From the NCBI RefSeq assembly GCF_049472655.1, contig NZ_JAQNCS010000005.1, positions 62,001 through 126,000 on the forward strand: a stretch of DNA of 64,000 nucleotides, written 5' to 3'. This document shows, in pieces, positions 24,461 to 32,690 of the stretch; position 1 is the first letter of the stretch, and every line of letters starts with the position of its first letter. The position numbers and the translations under genes are program-made. The DNA is from Deferribacter abyssi (GTDB lineage: Bacteria > Chrysiogenota > Deferribacteres > Deferribacterales > Deferribacteraceae). Under the pieces are notes generated by a model. The model worked only from the letters and a program-made list of their open reading frames with translations, had not been told where the DNA came from and made no database searches.

Positions 24461-25395
24461 GAAGAACATTGGTTACTCTGTTTTTGACAGTTGTAATTGT
24501 TATTTTTGCCCTTACAAATGGGGCTGTTAAGCTTAATGATATGAATCTTAATTTAATGTTAAATATAAGATTGCCGAGAGTTTTAATGGCATTTTTGGTG
24601 GGAGCCATGCTTGCGCAAAGCGGTTCCCTTTTGCAACTATTATTGAGAAATCCTCTTGCCGACGGATTTACCACAGGTATTTCATCGGCGGCAGCATTGG
24701 GTGCAGTTATAGCCATAACGTTAGGATTTAACTATTTTTTTATCCCTTTTGTTTCTCTCTTTTTTGCTACCCTTGGTTTAATGATTGTTTTTAAGGTGGG
24801 CAGCAGTGACAAATCTTTTCATTTTACTACAATTATTCTGGCAGGGATTGTGTTGAATATCATATGTTCTTCATTTATCAGCTTTTTGAAATACTATTTT
24901 AATGATTCTATAGGTACAGTGGTTTTTTGGTTGATGGGTGGTTTTTACGGTGTAACATATTCTAAAATAACTATTCTAGCTTTTGTTACGATTGTTCTTT
25001 TCTTTTTGAGCTATAAAAGTGCTTATAAATTGAATATTCTTGCTTTTGACGATCTTACGGCAAATTCCCTTGGGGTAAATGTGAAAAGGATGAGAAAAAA
25101 GTTTTTTGTAGTTGCAGCCATGTTGACTGCAGTGGCAGTTAGTTTTAGCGGTATCATAGGTTTTGTGGGATTAATTGTACCTCATATCGTAAGAGGTATT
25201 TTCGGTGGAGATATGAAAACCAATATTTTGTATTCCACGCTGTTTGGAGCAAATTTTCTGCTTTTTGCAGATACAATTAGCAGGATAATTATCCCTTCAG
25301 GTGCCGAATTGCCTGTGGGGGTGGTGACTTCATTTCTTGGCGGACTTTTTTTCATATTTCTACTCAAATATAAATTGAAGCGGGTTTGGTACTAG
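24457..25395 (+). CDS. FecCD/BtuC-family ABC importer permease
   Basis: A 312-residue membrane protein with about nine helices and the FecCD pattern: RLPRVLMAFLVGAMLAQSG, LLRNPLADGFTTGISSAAA, and near the end ASFSGIIGFVGLIVPHIVR-like VSFSGIIGFVGLIVPHI plus GAELPVGVVTSFLGG. These permeases import corrinoids, heme or siderophores. Its place in a B12-riboswitch operon with an ATPase and a binding protein argues for cobalamin, cobinamide or a cobalt chelate. ATG overlaps the cbiK stop. Confidence 0.9.
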   Translation: MRRTLVTLFLTVVIVIFALTNGAVKLNDMNLNLMLNIRLPRVLMAFLVGAMLAQSGSLLQLLLRNPLADGFTTGISSAAALGAVIAITLGFNYFFIPFVSLFFATLGLMIVFKVGSSDKSFHFTTIILAGIVLNIICSSFISFLKYYFNDSIGTVVFWLMGGFYGVTYSKITILAFVTIVLFFLSYKSAYKLNILAFDDLTANSLGVNVKRMRKKFFVVAAMLTAVAVSFSGIIGFVGLIVPHIVRGIFGGDMKTNILYSTLFGANFLLFADTISRIIIPSGAELPVGVVTSFLGGLFFIFLLKYKLKRVWY

Positions 25396-25411
25396 ATGAG
25401 TGTAGATAAAG

Positions 25412-26143
25412 ATGAATATTATTGAAGTTAAGAATTTGAATTTTGTACAAGATGAATTTTATCTTAAAATTAAGCACTTGGAGATTAAAAAGGGTGAAAA
25501 AGTGGCTTTACTTGGTGAAAACGGAGCGGGTAAAAGTACTTTTTTTAATCTTATTTCAGGTATTTATGATAATTACGAAGGTGAAATTGATATAAACGGT
25601 AAAAATATTAAAGATTATTCTAATTTGGGGCTTGCAAAAGCGATTTCCTATTTACCTCAGTTTTCAGAGATAATTTTCGGATTTAGTGTATTTGAGACGG
25701 TTTTATTTGGGAGATATCCGAAAACAGGGGGGAATTACGGCAAAAAAGATTATGAACTAACGGAGCAATGGTTAGAAAAGTTAGAATTGACGGATTTGAG
25801 AAATAGAAAGTTTAGAGAACTTTCGGGTGGGGAAAAGAGAAGAGTAATGCTGGCAAGGGTTTTTAATCAGGATAGTAATGTGGTTGTTCTCGATGAGCCT
25901 TTCTCAATGATTGATGTCAAGTTTATTAAAACTATCAGGGGATTACTTGATGAATTGGACAAGACAGTAATTTGTTCTGTCCATGACATAAATCAGGTGA
26001 GGGGCGTTTGCGATAGAGTGGTGTTTTTGAAAAAAGGTGAAATAGCCAAATTTTTGAAGATGGATGAAGTAACCAGGGAGGTCTTGAATGAGATTTTTGA
26101 AGTCGATTTTAATAATATTAACGGTTATTTTCTGGCTGTGTAA
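25412..26143 (+). CDS. ABC importer ATPase, BtuD/FepC type
   Basis: A 243-residue ATPase with Walker A GENGAGKSTF, Q-loop SYLPQFSE, signature LSGGEKRRVMLARVF and Walker B VVVLDEPFSMIDVK, of the family that energises FecCD-type importers. It ends 56 bases inside the next gene, the binding protein, a strong overlap that suggests translational coupling. With its neighbours it forms a BtuCDF-like importer for a corrinoid (inferred from the operon). Confidence 0.9.
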   Translation: MNIIEVKNLNFVQDEFYLKIKHLEIKKGEKVALLGENGAGKSTFFNLISGIYDNYEGEIDINGKNIKDYSNLGLAKAISYLPQFSEIIFGFSVFETVLFGRYPKTGGNYGKKDYELTEQWLEKLELTDLRNRKFRELSGGEKRRVMLARVFNQDSNVVVLDEPFSMIDVKFIKTIRGLLDELDKTVICSVHDINQVRGVCDRVVFLKKGEIAKFLKMDEVTREVLNEIFEVDFNNINGYFLAV

Positions 26144-26885
26144 ATACAGTTTTGCCTATGATAGAGTTGTCATTTTGTCTCCGGCTGCTGTTGATATCTT
26201 TTCAAAACTCGGATTGGATGACAGTATAGTCGGAGTTACGAGACATATAAAAGAGTTTAAAAAAGCGAGGAAAGTTGGTTCTCATATAAAACCTAATATT
26301 GAGATTATTGCATCATTAAATCCTGATTTGATAGTCTATTCTAATGAAAAATATTTTCCAAAGCTGCTCAAATCAAAAGTAGATGCAAAATTTTATAGAT
26401 ATGATCCAAGAACCGTGGAAGAGATTTTTGAAAAAATTCTGGAAATTTCAAAGATGATGGATGTGCCCCAAAAAGGGGTACGGTTAGTTGATGACCTTAA
26501 AGTAAAATTGAAGAAGGTTAAAAAGTTAAGAAAGATACCGAAGGTTGTTTATGAAGTTATGTATGTGCCATATATGGTGGCAGGTGAAAAGAATATTGTC
26601 TCGGATGTGATCAGGAAAGCAGGTGGTATCAATCTTGTAAAAATTAATAGAAAACTTGTGAGGTATTCTTTAGAGAAGGTGTTGGCTTTAAATCCAGATA
26701 TATACATATATCAAGTTGGACCTATGAATAAAAAGGCCGTGGCACCTGAAAAAAGGTTGGAGTTTAAAAGTTTGAAATCCAAATTTGTGGAAGTGGATGA
26801 GCTCCTTTTTTCTAGGGGGAACAGCCACACTATAGATGCCATTTTGCAGTTAAACCAAATTTTTTATAGATGGAGTAATGAATGA
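26088..26885 (+). CDS. Periplasmic binding protein, BtuF type
   Basis: A 265-residue exported protein. A signal peptide (about 1-23, ending YSFA) is followed by RVVILSPAAVDIFSKLGLDDSIVGVTRH and later PDLIVYSNEK and EVMYVPYMVAGEKNIVSDVIRKAGG, the two-lobe pattern of cobalamin and siderophore binding proteins. The start lies within the ATPase gene and has a GGGAGG site at 26077-26082. It is the capture component of the importer; the exact ligand is not shown by the sequence. Confidence 0.88.
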   Translation: MRFLKSILIILTVIFWLCKYSFAYDRVVILSPAAVDIFSKLGLDDSIVGVTRHIKEFKKARKVGSHIKPNIEIIASLNPDLIVYSNEKYFPKLLKSKVDAKFYRYDPRTVEEIFEKILEISKMMDVPQKGVRLVDDLKVKLKKVKKLRKIPKVVYEVMYVPYMVAGEKNIVSDVIRKAGGINLVKINRKLVRYSLEKVLALNPDIYIYQVGPMNKKAVAPEKRLEFKSLKSKFVEVDELLFSRGNSHTIDAILQLNQIFYRWSNE

Positions 26886-27655
26886 GAAAATTGGTAATTG
26901 AAGGAGCGGGAGTAGGCAAAGATTTAATTACGGTAAAGGGGTTAGAGAAGCTAAAAGAAGCTGATGTGATTTTATATGATAGACTTGTGGATGAGAAGAT
27001 TCTGCAAGATTTGAATTGTAAAAAGATTTTTGTGGGTAAAACTCCATATAAACCGAGCTGTAGTCAATGTCAGATTAATAGTTTGATTGAAAAGTATCTG
27101 ATGGAAGATAAAACCGTTTTACGTATAAAAAGTGGTGATGCGTCCATATATTCAAGAAGCCTTGAAGAGATTGATGTGGCAAGGAGGTGTGAGGCTGCTA
27201 TTGAGATCATTCCTGGAGTAACGACTGTTTCTCATCTGGTAGCAAAAATTGAGACTGCTCTTACTGCAAGAGATGTTTCATCTGGAGTGATTTTTATCAC
27301 AGGACATAAAAAAGAGGGTGAGCTTGAGCAGGCTTACAACTGGAAGGCATTGGTAGATTTAAACATGAGTATTGTGGTATATATGGGGGTAAAAAACTTT
27401 TTGATTATATTGAAAAAACTTGTTGAAAACGGATTGAAAGAAACTACCCCTATTGCCATAGGTGAAAAGCTTGAATATCCCGATGAGAAGATTTTAATTT
27501 CCACAGTGGGTGATGTTTTAAAGGGTGGGTTCAAAATAAGCTATCCCTCCATAATGCTTATTGGAGAAGTAGTAGGTTATTCCAACCGGTTTTTAAAAGA
27601 AATGAGGCGAAAAGGTGAGGTGTGTAACAAATGCAAAGAAGGATTTATGCCATAG
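26882..27655 (+). CDS. cobA: Uroporphyrinogen-III C-methyltransferase
   Basis: A 257-residue SAM-dependent methyltransferase that adds methyl groups at C2 and C7, giving precorrin-2 for B12 and siroheme. Signatures are GAGVGKDLITVKGLEKLKEAD, the substrate loop VILYDRLVD, RIKSGDASIYSR and EIIPGVTTVSHLVA. The usual GKR-type loop is replaced here by VGKTPYKPSCSQCQINSL with a CxxC, and another CNKC lies at the C-terminus; their purpose is unknown. Its start overlaps the binding-protein stop and its end overlaps cbiL by 25 bases. Confidence 0.92.
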   Translation: MRKLVIEGAGVGKDLITVKGLEKLKEADVILYDRLVDEKILQDLNCKKIFVGKTPYKPSCSQCQINSLIEKYLMEDKTVLRIKSGDASIYSRSLEEIDVARRCEAAIEIIPGVTTVSHLVAKIETALTARDVSSGVIFITGHKKEGELEQAYNWKALVDLNMSIVVYMGVKNFLIILKKLVENGLKETTPIAIGEKLEYPDEKILISTVGDVLKGGFKISYPSIMLIGEVVGYSNRFLKEMRRKGEVCNKCKEGFMP

Positions 27656-28332
27656 GATTGGGGCCCGGAGATTCCGAATACATCAGTGTCAAAGGGGTAA
27701 ATGTTTTAAAATCATGCGATTTGGTGGTGGTGCCACAATCAGATAAAACGGGTAGAAGTGTTGCAAAGGAGATTGTGAAGCAATATGTAAGTGATGAGAA
27801 GATTTTTATGTATTTCTTTCCGATGAATAATGATAAAGAGCTTCTTGATAGAAGATATTCTGAATTGGCTGAAAAGATAGAGCAGTTTTTGAATGAGGGC
27901 AAAAAAGTATGTTATGTGACAATCGGTGACTTATCCATTTACAGTACTTTTAATTATCTTTATGAAAAGCTGAAAGAAAAAGAGATTAAAGTTGAAAAAA
28001 TAGCGGGCATCCCTTCTTTTATTGCAGCGGCAAACAGGATAGATGAAAATATTGTGATTAAAGGGGAGTCTTTTTGCGTTGTTGAAATGGAGAAAGATGG
28101 GAGGATGCTGGGAAAAGTTTTGAGTCTTTTTGACACAGTGATTGTTATGAAAGTGCATAAAAGATTGAAAAGTTTAATCGAGTTTGCACGAGAAAATAAA
28201 ATGGTGGAAAAAGCTTATCTTGTGGAGCGATGTACTTTGGATGGTGAAAGGGTTTTTGATCTTTTAACTGATGAGGTCCCTGAAAATGCGGGATATTTAT
28301 CCACAGCTATTTTGTACAGGAGAAAAGGATGA
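27631..28332 (+). CDS. cbiL: Cobalt-precorrin-2 C20-methyltransferase
   Basis: A 233-residue SAM-dependent methyltransferase that adds the C20 methyl group in corrin ring construction. The N-terminal RIYAIGLGPGDSEYISVKG, followed by DLVVVPQSDKTGRSVAKEI, is the CbiL/CobI signature; VTIGDLSIYSTFNY and AGIPSFIAAANR follow. The start lies within the cobA gene, with a GGTGAGG site. The presence of cbiK, cbiD and cbiG nearby makes the cobalt-first anaerobic form more likely than the aerobic CobI. Confidence 0.93.
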   Translation: MQRRIYAIGLGPGDSEYISVKGVNVLKSCDLVVVPQSDKTGRSVAKEIVKQYVSDEKIFMYFFPMNNDKELLDRRYSELAEKIEQFLNEGKKVCYVTIGDLSIYSTFNYLYEKLKEKEIKVEKIAGIPSFIAAANRIDENIVIKGESFCVVEMEKDGRMLGKVLSLFDTVIVMKVHKRLKSLIEFARENKMVEKAYLVERCTLDGERVFDLLTDEVPENAGYLSTAILYRRKG

Positions 28333-28946
28333 AAAAAGGGGAAATGATTGAGAAGGAGAGTTTTGATATTATAGAACAGAATGTGGATCTTTCAAATTTT
28401 AGTGAAGAAGAGAAAGTGGTAGTAAAAAGAGTTATACATGCTTCTGGCGACTTTGAGTTTGCAAAATTGATACATTTTTCAAAAGAATGGTTAAAAGATT
28501 TTAAAGATATTTTGGGAAAAAAGCCTTCTGTGATTTGTGATGTGAATATGGTAAAATCAGGTATTACTGAAAAGTATCTAAGAGTTAGCGGACTGAAAAC
28601 TTATTGCTTTATTTCTGATGACGAAGTTATTAGGAGGGCTAAGGAGCTTAATAAAACTCAGGCTGAGATTTCAATGGAATATGCTTTTGATAGGTTTGAA
28701 AATATAATTTTTGTTATCGGCAATGCTCCTACCGCTTTGTTGAAAGTAATTGAGATGAGCAAAGATAGAGATGATAAAGCTGTATTTGTGGTCGGTATGC
28801 CTGTGGGGTTTGTAAAAGCTGCAGAATTTAAAAAAATGCTTGCAGAATCTCCGATTCCTTGCATTACAAATTTTGGGACAAAGGGTGGTAGCGGTATTGC
28901 CGCTGCTGCATTCAACGCTTTGATAAAAGTATGCTATCATGTTTGA
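28329..28946 (+). CDS. cbiC: Cobalt-precorrin-8 methylmutase
   Basis: A 205-residue enzyme that moves the C11 methyl group to C12, forming cobyrinate. The family blocks are VVKRVIHASGDFEFAKLI (with the catalytic histidine), ICDVNMVKSGI, FVIGNAPTALLKVIEM and GMPVGFVKAAEFKKML, ending in GTKGGSGIAAAAFNALI. The ATG overlaps the end of cbiL and the stop overlaps the start of cbiJ by eight bases, so the genes are tightly coupled. Confidence 0.94.
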   Translation: MKKGEMIEKESFDIIEQNVDLSNFSEEEKVVVKRVIHASGDFEFAKLIHFSKEWLKDFKDILGKKPSVICDVNMVKSGITEKYLRVSGLKTYCFISDDEVIRRAKELNKTQAEISMEYAFDRFENIIFVIGNAPTALLKVIEMSKDRDDKAVFVVGMPVGFVKAAEFKKMLAESPIPCITNFGTKGGSGIAAAAFNALIKVCYHV

Positions 28947-29634
28947 TAAATTACTGATTTTAGGTGGAACTTCTGATACTCATAGGTTTTTAAATTCATT
29001 AGAAAGTGACAATTTCATTATAACTGTGGCAACCGAATATGGATATGAGCAGTTTTCAAAAAAATATGGTAAAGATAAGGTATTGTTTATAAAATTTGAT
29101 GAGGCAAGTTTAGAGAAGTTTATCAAAGAAAATAAAATTACTAAAATTATTGATACCACGCATCCTTACGCAAAAGTGATAACAGAAACAGCTTTGAATG
29201 TATCAAAGAATTTGAATATAGAGTATCTTTCGTATGTTAGAGATGATGATATTAATGTTGATTATGAAAAAGCTATTTTTTTTAGCAACAGAGAAGAAGT
29301 GATAACTTTTTTAAAAGAAAAGGATTTTAGGAGAATTTTATTTACAATTGGAAGTAAAATGATGAAAGATTTTGCATTTTTAAAAGATAAAGCTTATGTG
29401 CGTGTTTTACCTTTTGAAAATTCCATCTACGAAGTGAGAAAATATGGATTTGATTATGATAAAATTATTGCCATGCAGGGACCGTTTTCAAAGGATTTTA
29501 ATGTGGCACTGATTAAAGAGCTTAAAATAGATCTTCTTATTACGAAAAAGAGTGGAAAGGCCGGTGGTTTTAAAGAGAAAATAGAGGCTTGCGAAGAAAC
29601 CGGAATTTATTGTATTGTAATTGATAATGAATAA
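28939..29634 (+). CDS. cbiJ: Cobalt-precorrin-6A reductase
   Basis: A 231-residue NADPH-dependent reductase of the CbiJ/CobK family. The opening ILILGGTSDTHRFLNSLE-like LLILGGTSDTHRFLNSL, the motif IIDTTHPYAKVITETALN, and the later AMQGPFSKDFNVALIKE with TKKSGKAGGFKEKIEA are characteristic. It reduces the macrocycle before the C5/C15 methylations. The start overlaps cbiC and the end overlaps the LarE-like gene. Confidence 0.93.
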   Translation: MFDKLLILGGTSDTHRFLNSLESDNFIITVATEYGYEQFSKKYGKDKVLFIKFDEASLEKFIKENKITKIIDTTHPYAKVITETALNVSKNLNIEYLSYVRDDDINVDYEKAIFFSNREEVITFLKEKDFRRILFTIGSKMMKDFAFLKDKAYVRVLPFENSIYEVRKYGFDYDKIIAMQGPFSKDFNVALIKELKIDLLITKKSGKAGGFKEKIEACEETGIYCIVIDNE

Positions 29635-30361
29635 TAAGCTAAAGGAATATTTTAAAAATTTTAAAACTGCTATTGTTGCCTTAAGTGGTGGTGCCGATAG
29701 TTCTGCGGTTTTAAAATTGGCTACAGATTACTTAGGAAAAGAGAATGTTCTAGCGGCAACTTGTGTTAATTTTAATATGTTTGTTTATGAGATAAATTTT
29801 GCCTATAAAGTAGCCGATCTGCTGAATGTGGCATGGAAACCTTTTTATGCAAAACTTGCCAATGAGCTTTTTACAGATGATAGGGATAAATGTTTTTATT
29901 GTAAAAAAAATATCTTGGGAGAACTGGTCAAAATAAAAAAGGAATTCGGGATTGATGTTATTTTTGATGGTTCGAATATCGATGATTTAGCTGATTATAG
30001 ACCTGGAATGAAAGCAATAGAGATGTTTAATATTAAATCCCCGTTGTTGGAAAATGAGCTTGGGAAAGAATATGTTTCTGAAGTTATTAAAGATTCTGTT
30101 TTGAACACACTCTCATTTCATACTCAATCATGTATTGCTACGAGAGTTAAAACAAAAAATGCCACGGTAGAGGATATAAGAAAGATTGAACTTGCTGAGG
30201 ATATGTTAAGAGATAAGTTTCCAGATATAAGAGTGAGATATTTCGGTGATTCTTTGAAGGTGGAATTTAAAAGAGATCGTATAGTTGATGAGGTTGATAG
30301 GCGTTTCATTTTTGAAATTTTAGAAAAAAATTTTGACGAAAAAGTAAAGATAATAATTTGA
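29627..30361 (+). CDS. LarE-like sulfur transferase (three-cysteine type)
   Basis: A 244-residue PP-loop protein. The ATP motif is VALSGGADSSAV, followed by Cys 89 and Cys 92 in KCFYCKKN and Cys 169 in HTQSCIATRV. LarE sacrifices a cysteine sulfur to build the nickel-pincer cofactor of lactate racemase; the three-cysteine subtype binds a [4Fe-4S] cluster and can act catalytically. No larA, larB or larC is in the window, and the gene is the last in a cobalamin operon, overlapping cbiJ by eight bases. It might serve another sulfur-inserted cofactor. Start ATG 29627 is preferred over TTG 29621. Confidence 0.82.
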   Translation: MNNKLKEYFKNFKTAIVALSGGADSSAVLKLATDYLGKENVLAATCVNFNMFVYEINFAYKVADLLNVAWKPFYAKLANELFTDDRDKCFYCKKNILGELVKIKKEFGIDVIFDGSNIDDLADYRPGMKAIEMFNIKSPLLENELGKEYVSEVIKDSVLNTLSFHTQSCIATRVKTKNATVEDIRKIELAEDMLRDKFPDIRVRYFGDSLKVEFKRDRIVDEVDRRFIFEILEKNFDEKVKIII

Positions 30362-30473
30362 TTAATTAAAAACTTTTTCAAAAACAATTCAAATATTTCA
30401 GTTTTAAATCACACATTTTAAAAATGGTCAGCTATGTATAAAAAAGCACCATTATTAGATTAAAAAATAGACA

Positions 30474-30584
30474 TATTATTAAAAAAACTAATAATAAAAA
30501 TAGCCTATGGTAATAAATAAGATCGTTAACTATTTGTTGTTAAATCGTTTTAGTGAATCTTAAAATTGTGGCATGTGTATTGCA
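30474..30584 (+). promoter_or_regulatory. Sigma-54 promoter of glnB-amtB with upstream dyad
   Basis: TGGCATGTGTATTGCA (30569-30584) matches the sigma-54 consensus, with GG and GC exactly ten bases apart (-24/-12). About 100-120 bases before the start is a perfect inverted repeat TATTATTA/TAATAATA (30474-30481 and 30489-30496), placed like an enhancer for a bacterial enhancer-binding protein. AATGGT/ACCATT (30423-30428, 30448-30453) and TTAAC/GTTAA near 30530 are further candidates. The gap 30362-30608 has no coding frame. Confidence 0.88.
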
Positions 30585-30608
30585 TATTGATTTTTAAGGA
30601 GGTGGCGT

Positions 30609-30947
30609 ATGAAACTTGTTAAAGCAGTTATTAAACCGTTTAAACTTGATGATGTTAAAGAAGCTCTTGTTAATCTTGGTGTTAAAGGGATGACAATTTA
30701 TGAGGTCAAAGGTTTTGGAAGACAGAAGGGGCATTTTGAGCTTTACAGAGGAGCAGAATACGAGGTGGATTTTGTGCCAAAGGTGGTGGTGGAAGTAGTG
30801 GTTACTGACGATATGGAAGAACAGGTTGTTGAAAAGATAATGCAGACGGCTCGTACAGGGAAAATTGGTGATGGAAAGATATTTATTATGGATGTTTCAA
30901 GATGTGTGAGAATTAGAACAGGTGAGATTGATGAAAGGTGTTTATAG
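30609..30947 (+). CDS. glnB: Nitrogen regulatory protein P-II
   Basis: A 112-residue trimeric signal protein that senses 2-oxoglutarate, ATP/ADP and, through uridylylation, glutamine. It opens with MKLVKAVIKPFKLDDVKEAL, the T-loop has Tyr 51 in YRGAEYEVDF, and the C-terminal signature TARTGKIGDGKIFI is intact. It sits ten bases before amtB, so it is a GlnK-type partner that blocks the ammonium channel when nitrogen is plentiful. The sigma-54 promoter shows nitrogen control. Whether it is named glnB or glnK is a matter of convention. Confidence 0.96.
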   Translation: MKLVKAVIKPFKLDDVKEALVNLGVKGMTIYEVKGFGRQKGHFELYRGAEYEVDFVPKVVVEVVVTDDMEEQVVEKIMQTARTGKIGDGKIFIMDVSRCVRIRTGEIDERCL

Positions 30948-30956
30948 GAGGTATCA

Positions 30957-32264
30957 ATGAAAAAAATATTTTTATCAATATTTTTTATTCTCACGAGCAG
31001 TATTTTATTTAGTGCGGATAATGCAATAAGTGCTAAACAGGTGCAAATTAATCTTGACTGGTTGTGGACTTTAATAGCTGCGTTTCTTGTTTTTTTTATG
31101 CAGCTTGGGTTTGCAATGGTAGAAACAGGTTTTACAAGAGCTAAAAATGCCGTGAATATTATTATGAAAAACCTGATGGATTTTTCAATGGGAGTATTAG
31201 GATTTTTTGCTGTTGGATTTGCTTTAATGTTTGGCAAAAGTTATGGTGGCTTTATTGGTACAGAGGGTTTTTTTCTACTAAACTGGGGTTATGGTGACAA
31301 TTGGACACTTGCATTTTTTTTGTTTCAAGCAATGTTTTGTGCTACAGCTGCAACAATAGTTTCTGGAGCAATTGCAGAAAGAGCAAATTTTAAAGCATAT
31401 CTTATTTTTAGTTTTCTTATGTCGGCGATTGTTTATCCTATTTTTGGTGGCTGGGCTTGGGGGAGTTTGTTTCATGGTAATGGATGGCTTGAAAAATTAG
31501 GATTTATAGACTTTGCTGGTTCTACTGTAGTTCACTCGATAGGTGGTTGGGCAGCTCTTGCTGGAGCCATTGTTTTAGGACCAAGAGTTGGAAAATATTC
31601 AGCGGATGGTAAAGTCAGAGCGATTCCAGGACACAACATACCACTTGCTACTATTGGGGTTTTTATTCTTTGGTTTGGATGGTATGGTTTTAATGTGGGT
31701 AGTGAAACTGCTGCTGATGCTGCATTACCGTTAATTGCTCTTAATACAACATTAGCACCTGCAGCTAGCTCTATTACAGCGCTTGTGGTTACGTATAATA
31801 TGTATAAAAAGTTTGATGCAGGTATGGCTTTAAATGGTGTTTTATCTGGACTTGTTGGGATAACAGCTGGTTGTGCAAATGTAACTCCCTTTGCTGCTAT
31901 TTTAATAGGGGTTGTTTCTGGCATTCTTGTTGTATACTCAGTACTCTTTTTTGAAAAAATCAAGATTGATGACCCTGTGGGAGCTATATCTGTGCATGGT
32001 GTTTGCGGAGCTTGGGGAACAATTGCAGCCGGACTGTGTAATTATAACTTTGAACAAAGAGCATGGGAGCCGGTATTTTTATCTCAAATTGTAGGAGTTG
32101 TGGTGGCTTTCATATGGGGTTTTGTAATAAGCTTTATTCTTTTTAAATTGATAAATAAAGTGATAAAATTTAGAGTTTCAGAAGAGGAGGAGTTTACAGG
32201 ACTCGACTTATATGAACACGGAATAAAAGCATATCCAGAATTTCCTATTAGCCATATAAAATAG
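30957..32264 (+). CDS. amtB: Ammonium transporter
   Basis: A 435-residue channel with a signal peptide (about 1-20) and about eleven helices. Hallmarks are FAMVETGFTRAKNAVNIIMK, the pore histidines in STVVHSIGGW and AISVHGVCGAWG, and FILWFGWYGFNVGS. It carries ammonium across the inner membrane and is gated by the P-II protein of the preceding gene. In this organism it could both take up ammonium and recover what nitrate reduction produces. A terminator follows. Confidence 0.96.
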   Translation: MKKIFLSIFFILTSSILFSADNAISAKQVQINLDWLWTLIAAFLVFFMQLGFAMVETGFTRAKNAVNIIMKNLMDFSMGVLGFFAVGFALMFGKSYGGFIGTEGFFLLNWGYGDNWTLAFFLFQAMFCATAATIVSGAIAERANFKAYLIFSFLMSAIVYPIFGGWAWGSLFHGNGWLEKLGFIDFAGSTVVHSIGGWAALAGAIVLGPRVGKYSADGKVRAIPGHNIPLATIGVFILWFGWYGFNVGSETAADAALPLIALNTTLAPAASSITALVVTYNMYKKFDAGMALNGVLSGLVGITAGCANVTPFAAILIGVVSGILVVYSVLFFEKIKIDDPVGAISVHGVCGAWGTIAAGLCNYNFEQRAWEPVFLSQIVGVVVAFIWGFVISFILFKLINKVIKFRVSEEEEFTGLDLYEHGIKAYPEFPISHIK

Positions 32265-32270
32265 AATATT

Positions 32271-32296
32271 AGAAGGGGAGTTTTCCCCTTTTCTTT
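32271..32296 (+). terminator. Terminator after amtB
   Basis: AGAAGGGG (32271-32278), loop, CCCCTTTTCT with a T-rich tail. It separates glnB-amtB from the following B12 riboswitch transcript. Confidence 0.85.
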
Positions 32297-32445
32297 AAAT
32301 CTTCATAAGCTATAAAACACGGGATGGATATATAGCAGTTTTTCATTCAAAAAATTCATATAACTGTTAATGTTAGTAAAAAATATTGTGACTCCAGAAA
32401 TCATATTACTTCCAAAATTTTAAATTTTGTGCTAATATGTTAATT

Positions 32446-32690
32446 GCAGGATACGGGAAGTCCGGTGAAAGTCCGGCGCTGCCCCCGCAACTGTGAGCCT
32501 GACGAAAGCCCATTATGCCACTGCCGAGCGCCTAAAAACTAATTAGGTGTTAGGTGGGAAGGCGGGTGAGTAGGATGAAGGCGAGCCAGGAGACCGGCCT
32601 GCTAAAAAACCTACGGAGGGTAGGATGAATATCATCTATATAATCTACTAAAACCTATTTTTCTCCTTGAAATTTTAGTTGGAGGTTAAT
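32446..32690 (+). promoter_or_regulatory. Cobalamin riboswitch upstream of nrdD
   Basis: The aptamer is closed by GCAGG (32446-32450) and CCTGC (32598-32602) and has the B12-box GCCACTG at 32517-32523 and the GGTGAAAGTCC arm. Beyond it, CTCC (32663-32666) can pair with GGAG (32681-32684), and AACCT (32652-32656) with AGGTT at the same place, hiding the ribosome site of nrdD. Control is probably translational. An upstream -10 candidate TAATAT (32433-32438) has no good -35. Confidence 0.93.

Noticed and set aside
30743..31237. Minus-strand frame across glnB and amtB
   Set aside because: It lies opposite two well conserved genes and crosses their junction; no domain is seen.
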